From positions 1 to 64,000 of the forward strand of contig NZ_JAUXOV010000013.1 in NCBI RefSeq assembly GCF_030684215.1: 64,000 nt of DNA, written 5' to 3'. Source of the stretch: Pseudotabrizicola sp. Its GTDB lineage: Bacteria; Pseudomonadota; Alphaproteobacteria; Rhodobacterales; Rhodobacteraceae. Under the pieces are notes generated by a model that made no database searches, was not told where the DNA came from, and was given only the letters and a program-made list of their open reading frames with translations. The position numbers were made by a program, and so were the translations under genes. This document shows, piece by piece, positions 35,950-45,662 of the stretch (positions within the stretch are counted from its first letter, which is position 1; the number at the start of each line of letters is the position of its first letter).

Positions 35950-36384
35950 ATGACCGACATCATCCGTATCGCGCGACAGTTCATCGAAGCCATTCCACAT
36001 GCCCGCGCGCTCGGGATGGAGTTTGAAAGCCTTGGCGACGGCAAAGCGGTTATTTCCATGCCATATGATGCCCGCTTCATCGGCGATCCGGCCACGGGGG
36101 TCATTCATGGCGGCGCGGTGTCGGCGCTGATGGATACAGCATCGGGGGCGGCGGTGATGTGTCATCCGACGGCCCCTGTCTCAACCGCGACGCTGGATTT
36201 GCGGATCGATTATTTCCGTGCCGCAACGCCGGGGCACACCATCACTGCGCGGGCGGATTGTTACCAAGTGACCCGCTCGGTCGCCTTTGTGCGGGTGACG
36301 GCCACGGATGAAGACGAGACGCGGCCCGTCGCCGCCGCGACCGGAGCCTTCACGCTGGATCGGCCAAAGGAGGGCGCAAAATGA
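35950..36384 (+). CDS. PaaI family thioesterase (hotdog fold)
   Basis: A 144-residue hotdog-fold protein: [20 protein letters not shown] carries the active-site helix of PaaI-type acyl-CoA thioesterases, and [15 protein letters not shown] is the following strand pair. It hydrolyses acyl-CoA, probably supporting the neighbouring beta-oxidation genes. AAGGAG precedes ATG 35950. Its stop overlaps the next thioesterase gene by ATGA. Confidence 0.88.
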   Translation: MTDIIRIARQFIEAIPHARALGMEFESLGDGKAVISMPYDARFIGDPATGVIHGGAVSALMDTASGAAVMCHPTAPVSTATLDLRIDYFRAATPGHTITARADCYQVTRSVAFVRVTATDEDETRPVAAATGAFTLDRPKEGAK

Positions 36385-36896
36385 AGTCGCCCCGCCCTGA
36401 ACCCGTGCAGGTGATCAAGCAGCGGCGCGATGCGGCCTTGCGAGGTCTGCTCTCTGGCGTGCCCTACATCTCGTATCTTGGCATTCAGTTCGACCGGCGC
36501 GGTGATGAATTGACCGCGATCTTGCCCTTTGATGACAAACTGATCGGCAACCCGGCGATTCCAGCGCTGCACGGTGGTGTGACCGCAGCCTTTCTGGAGG
36601 TCGCGGCGATCATTGAATTGGCATGGGGCAGCCTCTGGGAAGAGATGGAAGCCGGACGCGTTGACCCTACGGCGGATATGGGGCCGGTCCGTCTGCCCAA
36701 GACGATTGATTTCACAGTTGATTATCTGCGTGCAGGTTTGCCGCGTGATGCCTATGCCCGTGCGCGGATCAACCGCTCGGGCCGACGCTATGCTTCAGTG
36801 CATGTCGAGGCATGGCAAGACAACCGCTCTCGCCTGTTTGCCCAAGGGACCGGGCATTTCCTGATGCCGCCGCCCCACGGTGCGCCAGCAGAATGA
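36381..36896 (+). CDS. PaaI family thioesterase (second copy)
   Basis: A 171-residue paralogue-like hotdog protein, with [18 protein letters not shown] as the active-site helix and [17 protein letters not shown] as the following strands. The presence of two adjacent thioesterases suggests heteromeric assembly or different chain-length preferences. It is coupled to its neighbours on both sides by ATGA overlaps (36381-36384 and 36893-36896). Confidence 0.85.
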   Translation: MKSPRPEPVQVIKQRRDAALRGLLSGVPYISYLGIQFDRRGDELTAILPFDDKLIGNPAIPALHGGVTAAFLEVAAIIELAWGSLWEEMEAGRVDPTADMGPVRLPKTIDFTVDYLRAGLPRDAYARARINRSGRRYASVHVEAWQDNRSRLFAQGTGHFLMPPPHGAPAE

Positions 36897-38200
36897 CCGC
36901 TGTTACCAATGCGCGGGTCTGGGCGATTTCGTGGCCGTTCATCCTGTCCAATGTAACGGTGCCGATTCTCGGGGCCGTTGATACGGCGGTGGTGGGGCAG
37001 TTGGGGGCGGCCGCCCCGATCGGAGCCGTTGGTCTTGGTGCTGTGGTTCTGGCGTCATTCTACTGGATATTCAGCTTTTTGCGTATGGGTACGGCAGGAC
37101 TGGCCGCGCAAGCGCATGGGGCGGGCGACCGGGCCGAGCGTGATGCCACGCTGTATCGCGCTCTGGTCATTGCGGCGTGTGCCGGGGCACTAATTGTCGC
37201 CTTGCAGTCGGTGGTGATCTGGGCCTCGTTTGAAGTGGCGCCAGCATCGCCGGAGGTAGAGGCTTTGGCCCGCCAGTATCTGCGCATCCGCATGTGGGGG
37301 GCGCCTGCAACCATCGCGCTTTATGCGGTAAACGGTTGGCTGATCGCGCTTGAGAGAGCGCGGGCGGTGCTGGTTTTGCAGCTTTGGATAAATGGTATCA
37401 ATGCCATTCTGGACATCTGGTTCGTGCTGGGTCTCGGTTGGTCGGTCGAGGGCGTTGCCGTGGCTTCATTGATCGCGGAATGGACCGGTCTTGGGCTTGG
37501 ACTATGGCTGTGCCGCGATGCGTTTGGCCGTGCATTTGGGCCAGCCTTTGCGCGCTTGCAGGATGCGGCAGCCTTGCGCCGGATGGTTTTTGTGAACAGC
37601 GCAATCATGCTGCGCACTGTCTTGTTGCAGGGCGCGTTTACCGCATTTGTCTTTTTATCGGCTGGCTTGGGCGATGTGCGTCTGGCCGCCAATCAGGTTC
37701 TGTTGCAGTTTCTGGCGATCACAGCCTATGCGCTGGATGGATTTGCAACCACAGCCGAAACCTTGGTGGGTCAGGCCGTAGGGGCGCGCAAGGGCCGCGA
37801 CATCGACCACGCAGCAGATCTGTCGATGCGCTGGGGTCTTGGTGGCAGTTTGGTGATGGCGGCTTTGTTCTGGTTTGCAGGACCAGCCATTATTGACCTG
37901 ATGACCACCGCACCCGATGTGCGCGCCGAGGCCCGTTTGTATCTGCCATGGATTGTTGCGGCTCCGCTGATCGGGGTCGCCAGTTGGATTTACGACGGCA
38001 TTTTCATCGGGGCCACCCTGACGCGGGCGATGCTGAAGGTGGTTGCCCTGTCCGTCGCCTTGTATGTCGTTTTGATCGCGACTTTGATCGAACCCTACGG
38101 TAACCATGGCTTATGGGCAGCCCTTATGGGGATGAACGCTGCACGCGGGGCCGCAGCGTGGTTGCTTTGGCGTGGCGCCCGCCCAAAGCTCAGCGTTTGA
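36893..38200 (+). CDS. MATE family efflux transporter
   Basis: A 435-residue integral membrane protein with about 12 hydrophobic segments in two similar halves. It opens with AISWPFILSNVTVPILGAVD and has the MATE-typical GAVGLGAVVLASFYWIFSFL segment; the second half has a matching ANQVLLQFLAITAYALDGFA. It exports cationic or organic compounds using H+ or Na+. The gene starts within the thioesterase stop codon (ATGA) and its end overlaps the convergent TIGR02186 gene by 11 bases. Confidence 0.9.
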   Translation: MTAVTNARVWAISWPFILSNVTVPILGAVDTAVVGQLGAAAPIGAVGLGAVVLASFYWIFSFLRMGTAGLAAQAHGAGDRAERDATLYRALVIAACAGALIVALQSVVIWASFEVAPASPEVEALARQYLRIRMWGAPATIALYAVNGWLIALERARAVLVLQLWINGINAILDIWFVLGLGWSVEGVAVASLIAEWTGLGLGLWLCRDAFGRAFGPAFARLQDAAALRRMVFVNSAIMLRTVLLQGAFTAFVFLSAGLGDVRLAANQVLLQFLAITAYALDGFATTAETLVGQAVGARKGRDIDHAADLSMRWGLGGSLVMAALFWFAGPAIIDLMTTAPDVRAEARLYLPWIVAAPLIGVASWIYDGIFIGATLTRAMLKVVALSVALYVVLIATLIEPYGNHGLWAALMGMNAARGAAAWLLWRGARPKLSV

Positions 38201-38948
38201 GGAACCGGAATGCGGCGGATGCGCCGTAGCCTGCAAGGACAGCGATCAGTAACGAGAGCAGACCGTATATCAGTGGCTGGTCACGCGACAGGTTGAACAA
38301 AAACCGCTCCAACCCCTCTTTGCGCACGTTGATCTGCCTTTCTATCCGGTCCACCACCTGACCATCACGGGTCAGGAAAATGCGGACACGATACATCCCC
38401 TCGGTGAGGTTGGCAGGCAAGATCACATCGGTGCGGAACAATGTGGCTTGGGTGAATTGCACCGACCTTTCATTCAGCCGGTAACGGCCTTCGCTCTCGC
38501 GGACCCTGATCAGCGCTTGCAGAAAGTCTGGCGCGTTCTGGGCTTGTTGCGAGATACCCACGGCCCTGATCGCGCGCGGAATGGTGATCTGGTGGCGCAG
38601 GTTTTCTGTCTCGCTCAGAATGTCGCGCAGATGGCCTGTGGTTGCGATGGCATAAAACGACGGCGCGCTGGTGACCTGAACCGCCTCTCGGTTGATCCAG
38701 ATGCCCGCCGTCCGCTCTTTCTTGCGTACCGTGATCGGCGTTGAGGGGCCCTCGACCGTGATGATGACATGCAATGCCCCCGGAGGCGCAGGCGCGGTGC
38801 GCCGCACGGCCCCATAGATCAGGATTTCCGACCCCTCAAAATCGGCCGTTATCGACACGCGGTTCTGGCTAAGGCCCGCCACAATATCCTCGCTTGCCGC
38901 CAGAGCGGGCAGGGCTGAAAGCAACCAAAGCAGCGCCGCCCGGATCAT
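38190..38948 (-). CDS. TIGR02186 family membrane-anchored protein
   Basis: A 252-residue protein with a signal peptide (LLWLLSALPALAAS) and one C-terminal membrane helix (YGLLSLLIAVLAGYGASAAF); the middle is periplasmic and beta-rich. It matches the TIGR02186 group of uncharacterised alphaproteobacterial proteins that are regularly encoded next to a TauE/SafE transporter, as here. Its start overlaps the transporter's stop codon by four bases. A joint role in sulfur-compound handling is likely but unproven. Confidence 0.8.
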   Translation of the reverse strand: MIRAALLWLLSALPALAASEDIVAGLSQNRVSITADFEGSEILIYGAVRRTAPAPPGALHVIITVEGPSTPITVRKKERTAGIWINREAVQVTSAPSFYAIATTGHLRDILSETENLRHQITIPRAIRAVGISQQAQNAPDFLQALIRVRESEGRYRLNERSVQFTQATLFRTDVILPANLTEGMYRVRIFLTRDGQVVDRIERQINVRKEGLERFLFNLSRDQPLIYGLLSLLIAVLAGYGASAAFRFLKR

Positions 38949-39865
38949 GGCAATAACCCCGGCGTAATAGTGTAAAGCTCGGACGGGCGCAGCAACAGAT
39001 CCAGCGCAATCTTGGCCGCAACCCCAAGCACCAGTAGCGATAGCAGAATCCGCAATTGCTCGGCCTTCAGCCGACTGCTGACCTGCGCGCCCAATTGCGC
39101 GCCGATGACTCCGCCAAAGATCAGCAGAACCGCCAACATCATATCCACCGTATTGGCGGTAATCGCATGCATCAGCGTGGTGAAGGCGGTGACAAAGATG
39201 ATCTGGAACAGCGATGTGCCGATCACAACCTTGGTCGGCATGCCCAGCAAATAGATCATCGCGGGCACCATGATAAAGCCGCCGCCAACCCCCATGATCG
39301 CGGCCAGAAAGCCGACCAACGCCCCCACAGCCAAAGGCGGCAGGACCGAGATATACAAGCCTGATGCACGAAACTTCATTTTGAATGGCAGGCCATGCAC
39401 CCAGTTATGGGTGTGCGACCTGCGGATCGGCCCGCCGGGTTTGTTCGACCGGCGAAGTGCGATCACCGATTCCCAGAACATCGTTAGACCAATCAGGCCC
39501 AAAAACAGCACGTAGGACAGTTGCACAAACAGATCGACCTGACCCGCCGCAGTCAGTCTGGCAAAAAACCAGACCCCGCCCGCTGATCCGAACAGACCGC
39601 CCGCAAGCAGCACAAAGCCCATAGGGAAATCCACAGCCTTGCGTTTCACTTGCGCCAGAACGCCCGAAACGGAGGAGGCCACCACCTGATTGGCCCCTGT
39701 CGCCACCGCAATCGCCGGAGGGATGCCGATGAAAAACAGCAAAGGCGTGATCAGAAAACCACCCCCCACACCAAACAGCCCTGACAAAAACCCCACGACT
39801 CCGCCAATTCCCAAAAGCAGGAACAGGTTGACCGAAATATCGGCAATCGGGAGAAAGATCTGCAT
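38945..39865 (-). CDS. Sulfite exporter TauE/SafE family protein
   Basis: A 306-residue inner-membrane protein with about eight hydrophobic helices and the repeated family motif: VGFLSGLFGVGGGFLITPLL in the first half and VGFLAAIMGVGGGFIMVPAM in the second. Family members export small organosulfur or sulfite-type anions. It is transcribed first, with the TIGR02186 gene overlapping its end by ATGA. Confidence 0.9.
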   Translation of the reverse strand: MQIFLPIADISVNLFLLLGIGGVVGFLSGLFGVGGGFLITPLLFFIGIPPAIAVATGANQVVASSVSGVLAQVKRKAVDFPMGFVLLAGGLFGSAGGVWFFARLTAAGQVDLFVQLSYVLFLGLIGLTMFWESVIALRRSNKPGGPIRRSHTHNWVHGLPFKMKFRASGLYISVLPPLAVGALVGFLAAIMGVGGGFIMVPAMIYLLGMPTKVVIGTSLFQIIFVTAFTTLMHAITANTVDMMLAVLLIFGGVIGAQLGAQVSSRLKAEQLRILLSLLVLGVAAKIALDLLLRPSELYTITPGLLP

Positions 39866-39944
39866 GTCAGGCCCCTGCGGGCGAAAGAGCGGTCAGTCCA
39901 AAGGGTTGCGCGCCTTTGGCAGTGAAGTCAAACGCCGATCCGCC

Positions 39945-40748
39945 TCATCGGAGTGTGGTCAGGAAATGACGCAGAATGCGTTCCAGTTTTGCCGCACCCA
40001 TCGGCGCCATGGCCTTGGTGTGCTCGTGGCTGATCTGCTCGTCAGACATGCCCGCGGCCATGTTGGTGATGGTAGAGATCGCAGCGCAGCGCAGACCAAG
40101 AAAACGCGCGAGAATGATTTCGGGCACGGTTGACATACCTACAGCATCTGCCCCGAGCAGCTTGAGCATGCGGATTTCCGCAGGGGTCTCGAACGATGGG
40201 CCGGAATACCACGCGTAAACGCCATCTTTGATGTCGATGCCTTCCGCCAGCGCACTGGCGCGTAACGCGCTGCGCAAATCTGCGTTATGGGCATCTGTCA
40301 TAGGCACGAAACGGGCATCGGTCGGCTCGCCGATCAGCGGGTTCAGCCCGTTATAGTTGATGTGATCTGACAAGAGCATCAGATCACCCGGCGGTATGTC
40401 CGGGCGCATCGACCCGGCCGCATTGGTCAGGATCAGATCTGTCGCCCCCAGATCTTTGAGCACGTCCAGCGCCAGACGCATCGCGGCCGGATTGCCCTTC
40501 TCGTAATAATGCTCGCGTGCGCCAAACACAGCCACCCGCACGCCTTCGAGTATGCCGATATGCAAGTTCGGATTGTGGCCTGATACAGCGGCATGTGGGA
40601 AGCCGGGCAAATCGGCGTAGGGAATGGCCACGCCTTCCACCGCATGTGCAAGATGGCCGAGACCAGAGCCAAGGATCAGCCCCAGCCTGACCGGTGCGTC
40701 GCCTGCTCTTGCTCGGATCAGGCCGATGGCTTCGGATGTGGCGCTCAT
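39945..40748 (-). CDS. punA: Purine nucleoside phosphorylase (trimeric type)
   Basis: A 267-residue phosphorylase with the trimeric-PNP signatures LGLILGSGLGHLA (phosphate loop), FGAREHYYEKG, LTNAAGSMRPDIPPGDLML and YSGPSFETPAEIRMLK. It splits purine nucleosides into base and ribose-1-phosphate. The upstream frame is an artefact; the ATG at 40748 follows AAGAAAAAGGAACG. It is the last gene of the nucleoside ABC importer operon, so imported nucleosides are fed directly to it. Confidence 0.93.
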   Translation of the reverse strand: MSATSEAIGLIRARAGDAPVRLGLILGSGLGHLAHAVEGVAIPYADLPGFPHAAVSGHNPNLHIGILEGVRVAVFGAREHYYEKGNPAAMRLALDVLKDLGATDLILTNAAGSMRPDIPPGDLMLLSDHINYNGLNPLIGEPTDARFVPMTDAHNADLRSALRASALAEGIDIKDGVYAWYSGPSFETPAEIRMLKLLGADAVGMSTVPEIILARFLGLRCAAISTITNMAAGMSDEQISHEHTKAMAPMGAAKLERILRHFLTTLR

Positions 40749-40774
40749 TCTACGTTCCTTTTTCTTGCGGCACT

Positions 40775-40798
40775 GCCGGGGGCGCTTCGCCCCCCGGC
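40775..40798 (-). promoter_or_regulatory. GC-rich intercistronic hairpin between permease and PNP genes
   Basis: GCCGGGGG, loop CGCTTCG and CCCCCCGGC form a very stable stem in the 71-base gap before the phosphorylase gene. No T tract follows it on the minus strand, so it more likely stabilises or divides the operon mRNA than terminates it fully. Confidence 0.5.
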
Positions 40799-40819
40799 GG
40801 GTGGACTTAAAAGTGCCGT

Positions 40820-41788
40820 CTACCGTTCCTTGACATAGGGCTGGCCCCCGGCGCGCGGGGGGATCGCCTTGCCGACAAATCCGGCAAGCACCAGCACAGT
40901 CAGGATATAGGGCAGGGCATCCAGCAATGGCACCGGCACCTTGACCTGCACCACGGCCTGCACCACGTCGGGCCGCAGGGCGAGCGCCTGGAAGAAGCCG
41001 AACAGCAGGCAGGCCCACATTGCCGCCACGGGGCGCCATTTGGCAAAGATCAGTGCGGCCAGAGCGATATATCCGCGCCCGGCTGTCATTTCTCTGCCAA
41101 ACCCTGCCTGGAGCGCTGTTGCCATGTAGGCGCCCGCGATGCCGCACAAAATGCCCGTTATGCCGACGGCAGCAAAGCGCAGACCGATGACCGACACGCC
41201 TGCCGTATCCACCGCCGCCGGGTTTTCACCCACGGCACGCAAGCGCAGGCCAAAGCGGGTGCGGAACAAGATCCACCATGTGAGCGGTACGATAAGAAAC
41301 GCCATATAGACGAGCACTGAATGGCCGGAGATCACTTCGTAGTAGAGCGGACCGATCAGCGGCACATCGCGCATTGCCTCAGCCCCCGGCAAGGTCAATG
41401 GGTTGAAGCGCGCGGCACCGGTCAGCGGCGGGGTGCGGCCGCCCTGACGAAACAATGCCTGCGCGATCAGGACGGTCAACCCGGACGCAAGAAAGTTCAG
41501 CGCCACACCAGAAATCAGTTGGTTGCCACGAAAGGTGATGGCGGCAATCCCATGCAGGGTCGCAAACAGCAAGGATGCCCCCATTCCGGCCAGCAATCCG
41601 GCCCAGGCCGACCCTGTGAGCGCGGCGACGGCACCCGCCGACATCGCGGCGGCCAGCATCTTGCCTTCCAGCCCGATGTCGAAAATGCCGGCACGCTCGG
41701 AGTAAAGCCCCGCAAGACAGGCCAGCAGCAAGGGAGTTGCTAGCCGGATGGTGGTATCAAGCACTTGCAGAAGTGTCGCGTAATCCAT
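40820..41788 (-). CDS. ABC transporter permease, nucleoside uptake (second permease)
   Basis: A 322-residue permease of the BPD-type branched-chain/sugar permease family (NupQ-like). It has about 8-10 hydrophobic segments and the motif YSERAGIFDIGLEGKMLAAA near residues 27-46, which is characteristic of BMP-linked nucleoside permeases. Its ATG overlaps the preceding permease's stop codon by one base (TGATG), a sign of tight translational coupling. Confidence 0.9.
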   Translation of the reverse strand: MDYATLLQVLDTTIRLATPLLLACLAGLYSERAGIFDIGLEGKMLAAAMSAGAVAALTGSAWAGLLAGMGASLLFATLHGIAAITFRGNQLISGVALNFLASGLTVLIAQALFRQGGRTPPLTGAARFNPLTLPGAEAMRDVPLIGPLYYEVISGHSVLVYMAFLIVPLTWWILFRTRFGLRLRAVGENPAAVDTAGVSVIGLRFAAVGITGILCGIAGAYMATALQAGFGREMTAGRGYIALAALIFAKWRPVAAMWACLLFGFFQALALRPDVVQAVVQVKVPVPLLDALPYILTVLVLAGFVGKAIPPRAGGQPYVKER

Positions 41789-42891
41789 CAGGCTGCCCTC
41801 ATCGCTTTGGCTGATCGGACAAGGCCAAAGGCGCGTTGCAGTATCATCCGCACCATCATGTCCAAGGCACCTGTGAACAGGATCACCAGACCCTGCACAA
41901 CGATGCGCATCTCGATCGGGATGCTGGTCCAAAGACCAAGTTCTGCGCCGCCCTGATAAAGAAATCCGAAAAGCAGCGCCGCCAGCACCACGCCAAACGG
42001 ATGGTTTCGCCCCATCAGCGCCACCGCGATGCCGATGAAACCGGCCCCTTCGGACGAGTTTTGCAAAAGCCGCTCTGCCTCACCCATCACATTGTTAATG
42101 CTCATCATCCCGGCAAGGCCGCCGGAAATCAGCATTGCGATAATTGTGATCCTAACCGGATTGATGCCTGCGTATTTCGCGGCTGCCTCTGACTTGCCAA
42201 AGGCGCGTATCTGGTAGCCCAACCGCGTGCGCCAAAGCATGGCCCAGATGACCACCGCCATGGCCAATGCGATCAGCAAAGTGATATTCGCAGGGACAGG
42301 TCTTTGAAAAATAAGGTTAAAGCCGGGAATGTCGTTCAGCGCAGGCAAATTCGTGCCTGACGGGAACCGGGCCGAGGCAGGGTCCATCTGACCCGTTGGC
42401 CGCAGCACATCCACCAGCAAATAGACCAGAAGTGCCGCGGCGATATAGTTGAACATGATCGTGGTGATCACGATATGGCTGCCGCGCTTTGCCTGTAGAT
42501 AGGCCGGGATTGCTGCCCATGCCGCACCAAACAGCGCGGCCCCGGCCGTTGCCGCGACAAGCGCAATGCTCCAGTGCGGCCATGGCAAGGACAGGCAGAC
42601 CAATGCCACACCTAGACCGCCAAGCTGCGCCTGCCCTTCGCCGCCAATGTTGAACAACCCGGCATGAAAGGCCACCGCTACCGCCAGCCCGGTAAAGATG
42701 AAGCTGGTTGCATAATACAGCGTATAGCCCCAGCCATAGGGTGAACCGAGCGCGCCATCGACCATGACCTTGAACGCCTCGACCGGGCTTTGCCCTATGG
42801 CAAGCAGCACAAGTGCTGAAATGATGGCTGCAAAAAGCAGGCTGACCAGCGGCACCAATGCCACGTCGGCCCATCTTGGCAAACGGTCCAT
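41788..42891 (-). CDS. ABC transporter permease, nucleoside uptake (first permease)
   Basis: A 367-residue NupP-like permease. Its hydrophobic segments include VALVPLVSLLFAAIISALVL at the N-terminus, and AVAFHAGLFNIGGEGQAQLG is the signature for this subfamily. It forms the membrane channel as a heterodimer with the next gene's product. It starts in the ATPase stop codon (TGATG). Confidence 0.9.
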   Translation of the reverse strand: MDRLPRWADVALVPLVSLLFAAIISALVLLAIGQSPVEAFKVMVDGALGSPYGWGYTLYYATSFIFTGLAVAVAFHAGLFNIGGEGQAQLGGLGVALVCLSLPWPHWSIALVAATAGAALFGAAWAAIPAYLQAKRGSHIVITTIMFNYIAAALLVYLLVDVLRPTGQMDPASARFPSGTNLPALNDIPGFNLIFQRPVPANITLLIALAMAVVIWAMLWRTRLGYQIRAFGKSEAAAKYAGINPVRITIIAMLISGGLAGMMSINNVMGEAERLLQNSSEGAGFIGIAVALMGRNHPFGVVLAALLFGFLYQGGAELGLWTSIPIEMRIVVQGLVILFTGALDMMVRMILQRAFGLVRSAKAMRAA

Positions 42892-44474
42892 CAGGCGGCC
42901 TCCCCCGTGTTTTCGCTGGTCATGCCCGCCATCAGCATCCCCAATTCCCGCTCATTCGTGGTGGCAGGGTCGCGCATGCCCATGATTTGTCCGTCGAACA
43001 TCACGGCAATACGGTCTGACAGCGACCTGATTTCATCCAACTCGACACTGACCAGCAAAATCGCTTTTCCTGCATCGCGCAGGGCCACAATCTGTTTGTG
43101 GATGAATTCAATTGCGCCGATATCGACGCCGCGCGTGGGCTGTCCGATCAGGAGCAGATCCGGATTTTGCTCGAACTCGCGGGCAACAACGATCTTTTGC
43201 TGGTTGCCGCCAGAGAAACTCTTGGCCTCCAGCGTGCAGATCGGTGGGCGCACATCATAGGTGGCCATCTTCTTTTCTGTATCCGCGCGCAAAGCGTCAT
43301 TATCCATGAACAGCGCCGATTTCTGATACTTGGGGTCGTTGTGGTAGCCAAAGGCGACATTTTCCCAAGCCGTGAAATCGAGGATCAGCCCATGGTGGTG
43401 GCGATCTTCGGGCACATGAGCAATTCCGGCTTCACGCCTGCTTTGCCCATCGGCACCGGGGCCGGACAGGGGCAATTCCACCCCGTTGAGTGTGATTTTT
43501 CCAGTGGCTTTTGCCATTCCACCCAAGGCTGCCAACAAATCGGATTGTCCGTTGCCCGCAACCCCGGCGATTCCCAGAATCTCGCCGGCACGGATTTCGA
43601 GGCTGATGCCTTTCAGCCGCTCTACCCCATCCTCATCGCGCACCCGGAGATTTTCGACCGACAGAACCACTTTGCCCGGCACGGCTGGAGTTCTTTCCAC
43701 TTCCAGCAACACTTTGCGGCCCACCATCAGCTCGGCCAGTTGCTCTGCGCTGGTCTCTTTGGTTTTCACTGTGGCAACCATCGTGCCGCGTCGCATGACG
43801 CTTACATTGTCGGTGGCCTCCATGATCTCGCGCAGTTTGTGTGTGATCAGAATAACGGTTTTACCCTGATCCCTCAGCCCACGCAGGATGCGGAACAAAT
43901 GGTCCGCCTCATCCGGGGTCAGAACGCCGGTCGGTTCGTCAAGGATCAGAATATCGGCCTGCCGGTACAGCGCCTTGAGGATTTCGACCCTTTGCTGATG
44001 GCCGACAGACAAATCTTCAACCAATGCATCTGGGTCCACGTCCAGCCCGTATTCTTGCGCCAGTTCCTTGAGCACCCGCCGCGCCTTGCCCAGCGAGGTG
44101 TTCAACAGCGCGCCATCTTCGGCACCCAGAACAATGTTTTCCAGCACAGTGAAGTTCTGCACCAGCTTGAAGTGTTGGAAGACCATCCCGATACCGGCGC
44201 GAATGGCGCTCTGGCTGTCGGGGATCGGGGTCAGCTTGCCGCTGACATAAATCTCGCCGTTGTCGGCTTTGTAGAACCCGTAAAGAATCGACATCAGCGT
44301 CGATTTCCCGGCACCATTTTCACCGATGATGCCGTGAATAGTGCCCTTTGGCACTGCGATGTTGATGTCCTTGTTTGCCTGAACCGGGCCAAAGGCTTTG
44401 GAAATGCCTTTCAGCTCGATGGCAAAGGGGGCGGCAGTTGCCTGCCGCCCCAAAGTGTTCGCGTCAGCCGCCAT
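42891..44474 (-). CDS. ABC transporter ATP-binding protein with two nucleotide-binding domains
   Basis: A 527-residue duplicated ATPase of the sugar/nucleoside type (NupO/YufO-like). Domain 1 has IIGENGAGKSTLMSILYG, LSVGHQQRVEILKAL and LILDEPTGVLTPDE. In domain 2 Walker A is altered (IAGVAGNGQSDLLAAL) but the signature FSGGNQQKIVVARE is kept, the usual asymmetry of this family. ATG 44474 overlaps the BMP stop codon by one base. It powers import by the two permeases. Confidence 0.93.
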   Translation of the reverse strand: MAADANTLGRQATAAPFAIELKGISKAFGPVQANKDINIAVPKGTIHGIIGENGAGKSTLMSILYGFYKADNGEIYVSGKLTPIPDSQSAIRAGIGMVFQHFKLVQNFTVLENIVLGAEDGALLNTSLGKARRVLKELAQEYGLDVDPDALVEDLSVGHQQRVEILKALYRQADILILDEPTGVLTPDEADHLFRILRGLRDQGKTVILITHKLREIMEATDNVSVMRRGTMVATVKTKETSAEQLAELMVGRKVLLEVERTPAVPGKVVLSVENLRVRDEDGVERLKGISLEIRAGEILGIAGVAGNGQSDLLAALGGMAKATGKITLNGVELPLSGPGADGQSRREAGIAHVPEDRHHHGLILDFTAWENVAFGYHNDPKYQKSALFMDNDALRADTEKKMATYDVRPPICTLEAKSFSGGNQQKIVVAREFEQNPDLLLIGQPTRGVDIGAIEFIHKQIVALRDAGKAILLVSVELDEIRSLSDRIAVMFDGQIMGMRDPATTNERELGMLMAGMTSENTGEAA

Positions 44475-45469
44475 CAGAAAGTGGCAGCCGGGCACGAGTT
44501 GTCGGACATGTAGTCGTGAACGACCAGTTCGCCCGATTTGATCTTTTCGGCAGCCGCATCGACGACAGCCTGCATTTCAGCAGTTACCAGTTCTGCGTTG
44601 TTTTCATCCATCGCATAACCAACACCCTCGGACTTGAGATCCAGCACGTTGATGCCGGGGGAAAGCTCGGTACCTTCAGAGAAGGCGTTGTACACGGCCA
44701 CATCCACACGCTTGAGCATCGAGGTCAGGATCTTGCCGGGGTGCATACCGTTCTGGTTGCTGTCGACGCCAATCGCAAGAATGCCTTCGTCAGCCGCTGC
44801 TTGCAGGACGCCCACGCCAGTGCCGCCGGCTGCGGCATAGACCACATCAGCGCCTTGTGATTTCTGACCTTTTGTCAGTTCAGCGCCCTTGACCGGATCG
44901 TTCCAAGCGGTCGGCGTGGTTCCGGTCATGTTCAGCACGACCTTTGCATCGGGGTTCGCCGCAAGGACTCCCTGCGCATAACCGCACCCAAAGCGACGGA
45001 TCAGCGGAATGTCCATACCGCCGATGAAGCCAACGGTCCCGGTCTTTGAGGCAAGAGCTGCCATCATGCCCACAAGGTAGCTGCCCTCATGTTCGGTGAA
45101 AACCACTGATTTCACGTTGGGCTGGTCCACAACCATGTCAATGATCGCGAATTTGGTGTTGGGGAAGTCTGGCGCCACGGAGTTGAGAACATCGCCAAAG
45201 GCAAAGCCCGTCATCACCACAGGATTCGCACCCGCTTCTGCCAGGCGACGCAAAGCCTGCTCGCGCTGGGCCTCGGACTGCATCTCCAGTTCCTTGTAGC
45301 TGCCGCCGGTTTCCTTGGCCCACAATTCGGCGCCGTTATAAGCTGCCTCGTTAAAGGATTTGTCGAATTTGCCGCCCAGATCGTAGATCAGCGCCGGTTC
45401 CGCAGCGACTGCGCCAGCGGTCAGGGCCAGCGCACCAGCTGCGCCCAAAAGGTGCTTCATCATGGTCAT
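44474..45469 (-). CDS. BMP family nucleoside-binding periplasmic protein
   Basis: A 331-residue exported solute-binding protein: signal peptide LLGAAGALALTAGAVAA|EPALIYD, the BMP/PnrA-type GGKFDKSFNEAAYNGAELW at the mature N-terminus, and EHEGSYLVGMMAALASKTG. It lacks a lipobox Cys, so it is likely soluble in the periplasm. GGAG lies seven bases before ATG 45469. It leads the operon BMP - ATPase - permease - permease - purine nucleoside phosphorylase, which strongly supports purine nucleoside uptake and salvage. Confidence 0.92.
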   Translation of the reverse strand: MTMMKHLLGAAGALALTAGAVAAEPALIYDLGGKFDKSFNEAAYNGAELWAKETGGSYKELEMQSEAQREQALRRLAEAGANPVVMTGFAFGDVLNSVAPDFPNTKFAIIDMVVDQPNVKSVVFTEHEGSYLVGMMAALASKTGTVGFIGGMDIPLIRRFGCGYAQGVLAANPDAKVVLNMTGTTPTAWNDPVKGAELTKGQKSQGADVVYAAAGGTGVGVLQAAADEGILAIGVDSNQNGMHPGKILTSMLKRVDVAVYNAFSEGTELSPGINVLDLKSEGVGYAMDENNAELVTAEMQAVVDAAAEKIKSGELVVHDYMSDNSCPAATF

Positions 45470-45611
45470 GGAGAATCTCCCGGTTGTCATTAAGACGTTT
45501 ACGTTTTTTGTTCCCAAGGCCAGCCGCCAACGCGGCTGACCCCGATCATTGCCAATTTAGGTCAGGGTCGCGTCAAAGGGTCAAGTGCCATTCGAAAGGC
45601 GCCGCGCGTCT

Positions 45612-45629
45612 TTTGATCTTTCGATCAAA
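45612..45629. promoter_or_regulatory. Palindrome upstream of the nucleoside importer operon
   Basis: TTTGATCTTTCGATCAAA has perfect 7-base arms around TTTC and lies about 140 bases upstream of the BMP start. It could bind a GntR- or LacI-type repressor. It does not fit the FNR consensus because the half-sites are six rather than four bases apart. No regulator gene is adjacent. Confidence 0.4.
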
Positions 45630-45662
45630 TACTGGGCGGCCCCGGCAATGGGTAACGCGGCG

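Noticed and set aside
43098-44513. 471-aa plus-strand frame
   Set aside because: It is fully antisense to the two-domain ABC ATPase whose motifs are unambiguous.
45612-45629. FNR/FnrL box
   Set aside because: The half-sites TTGAT and ATCAA are six bases apart instead of the required four.
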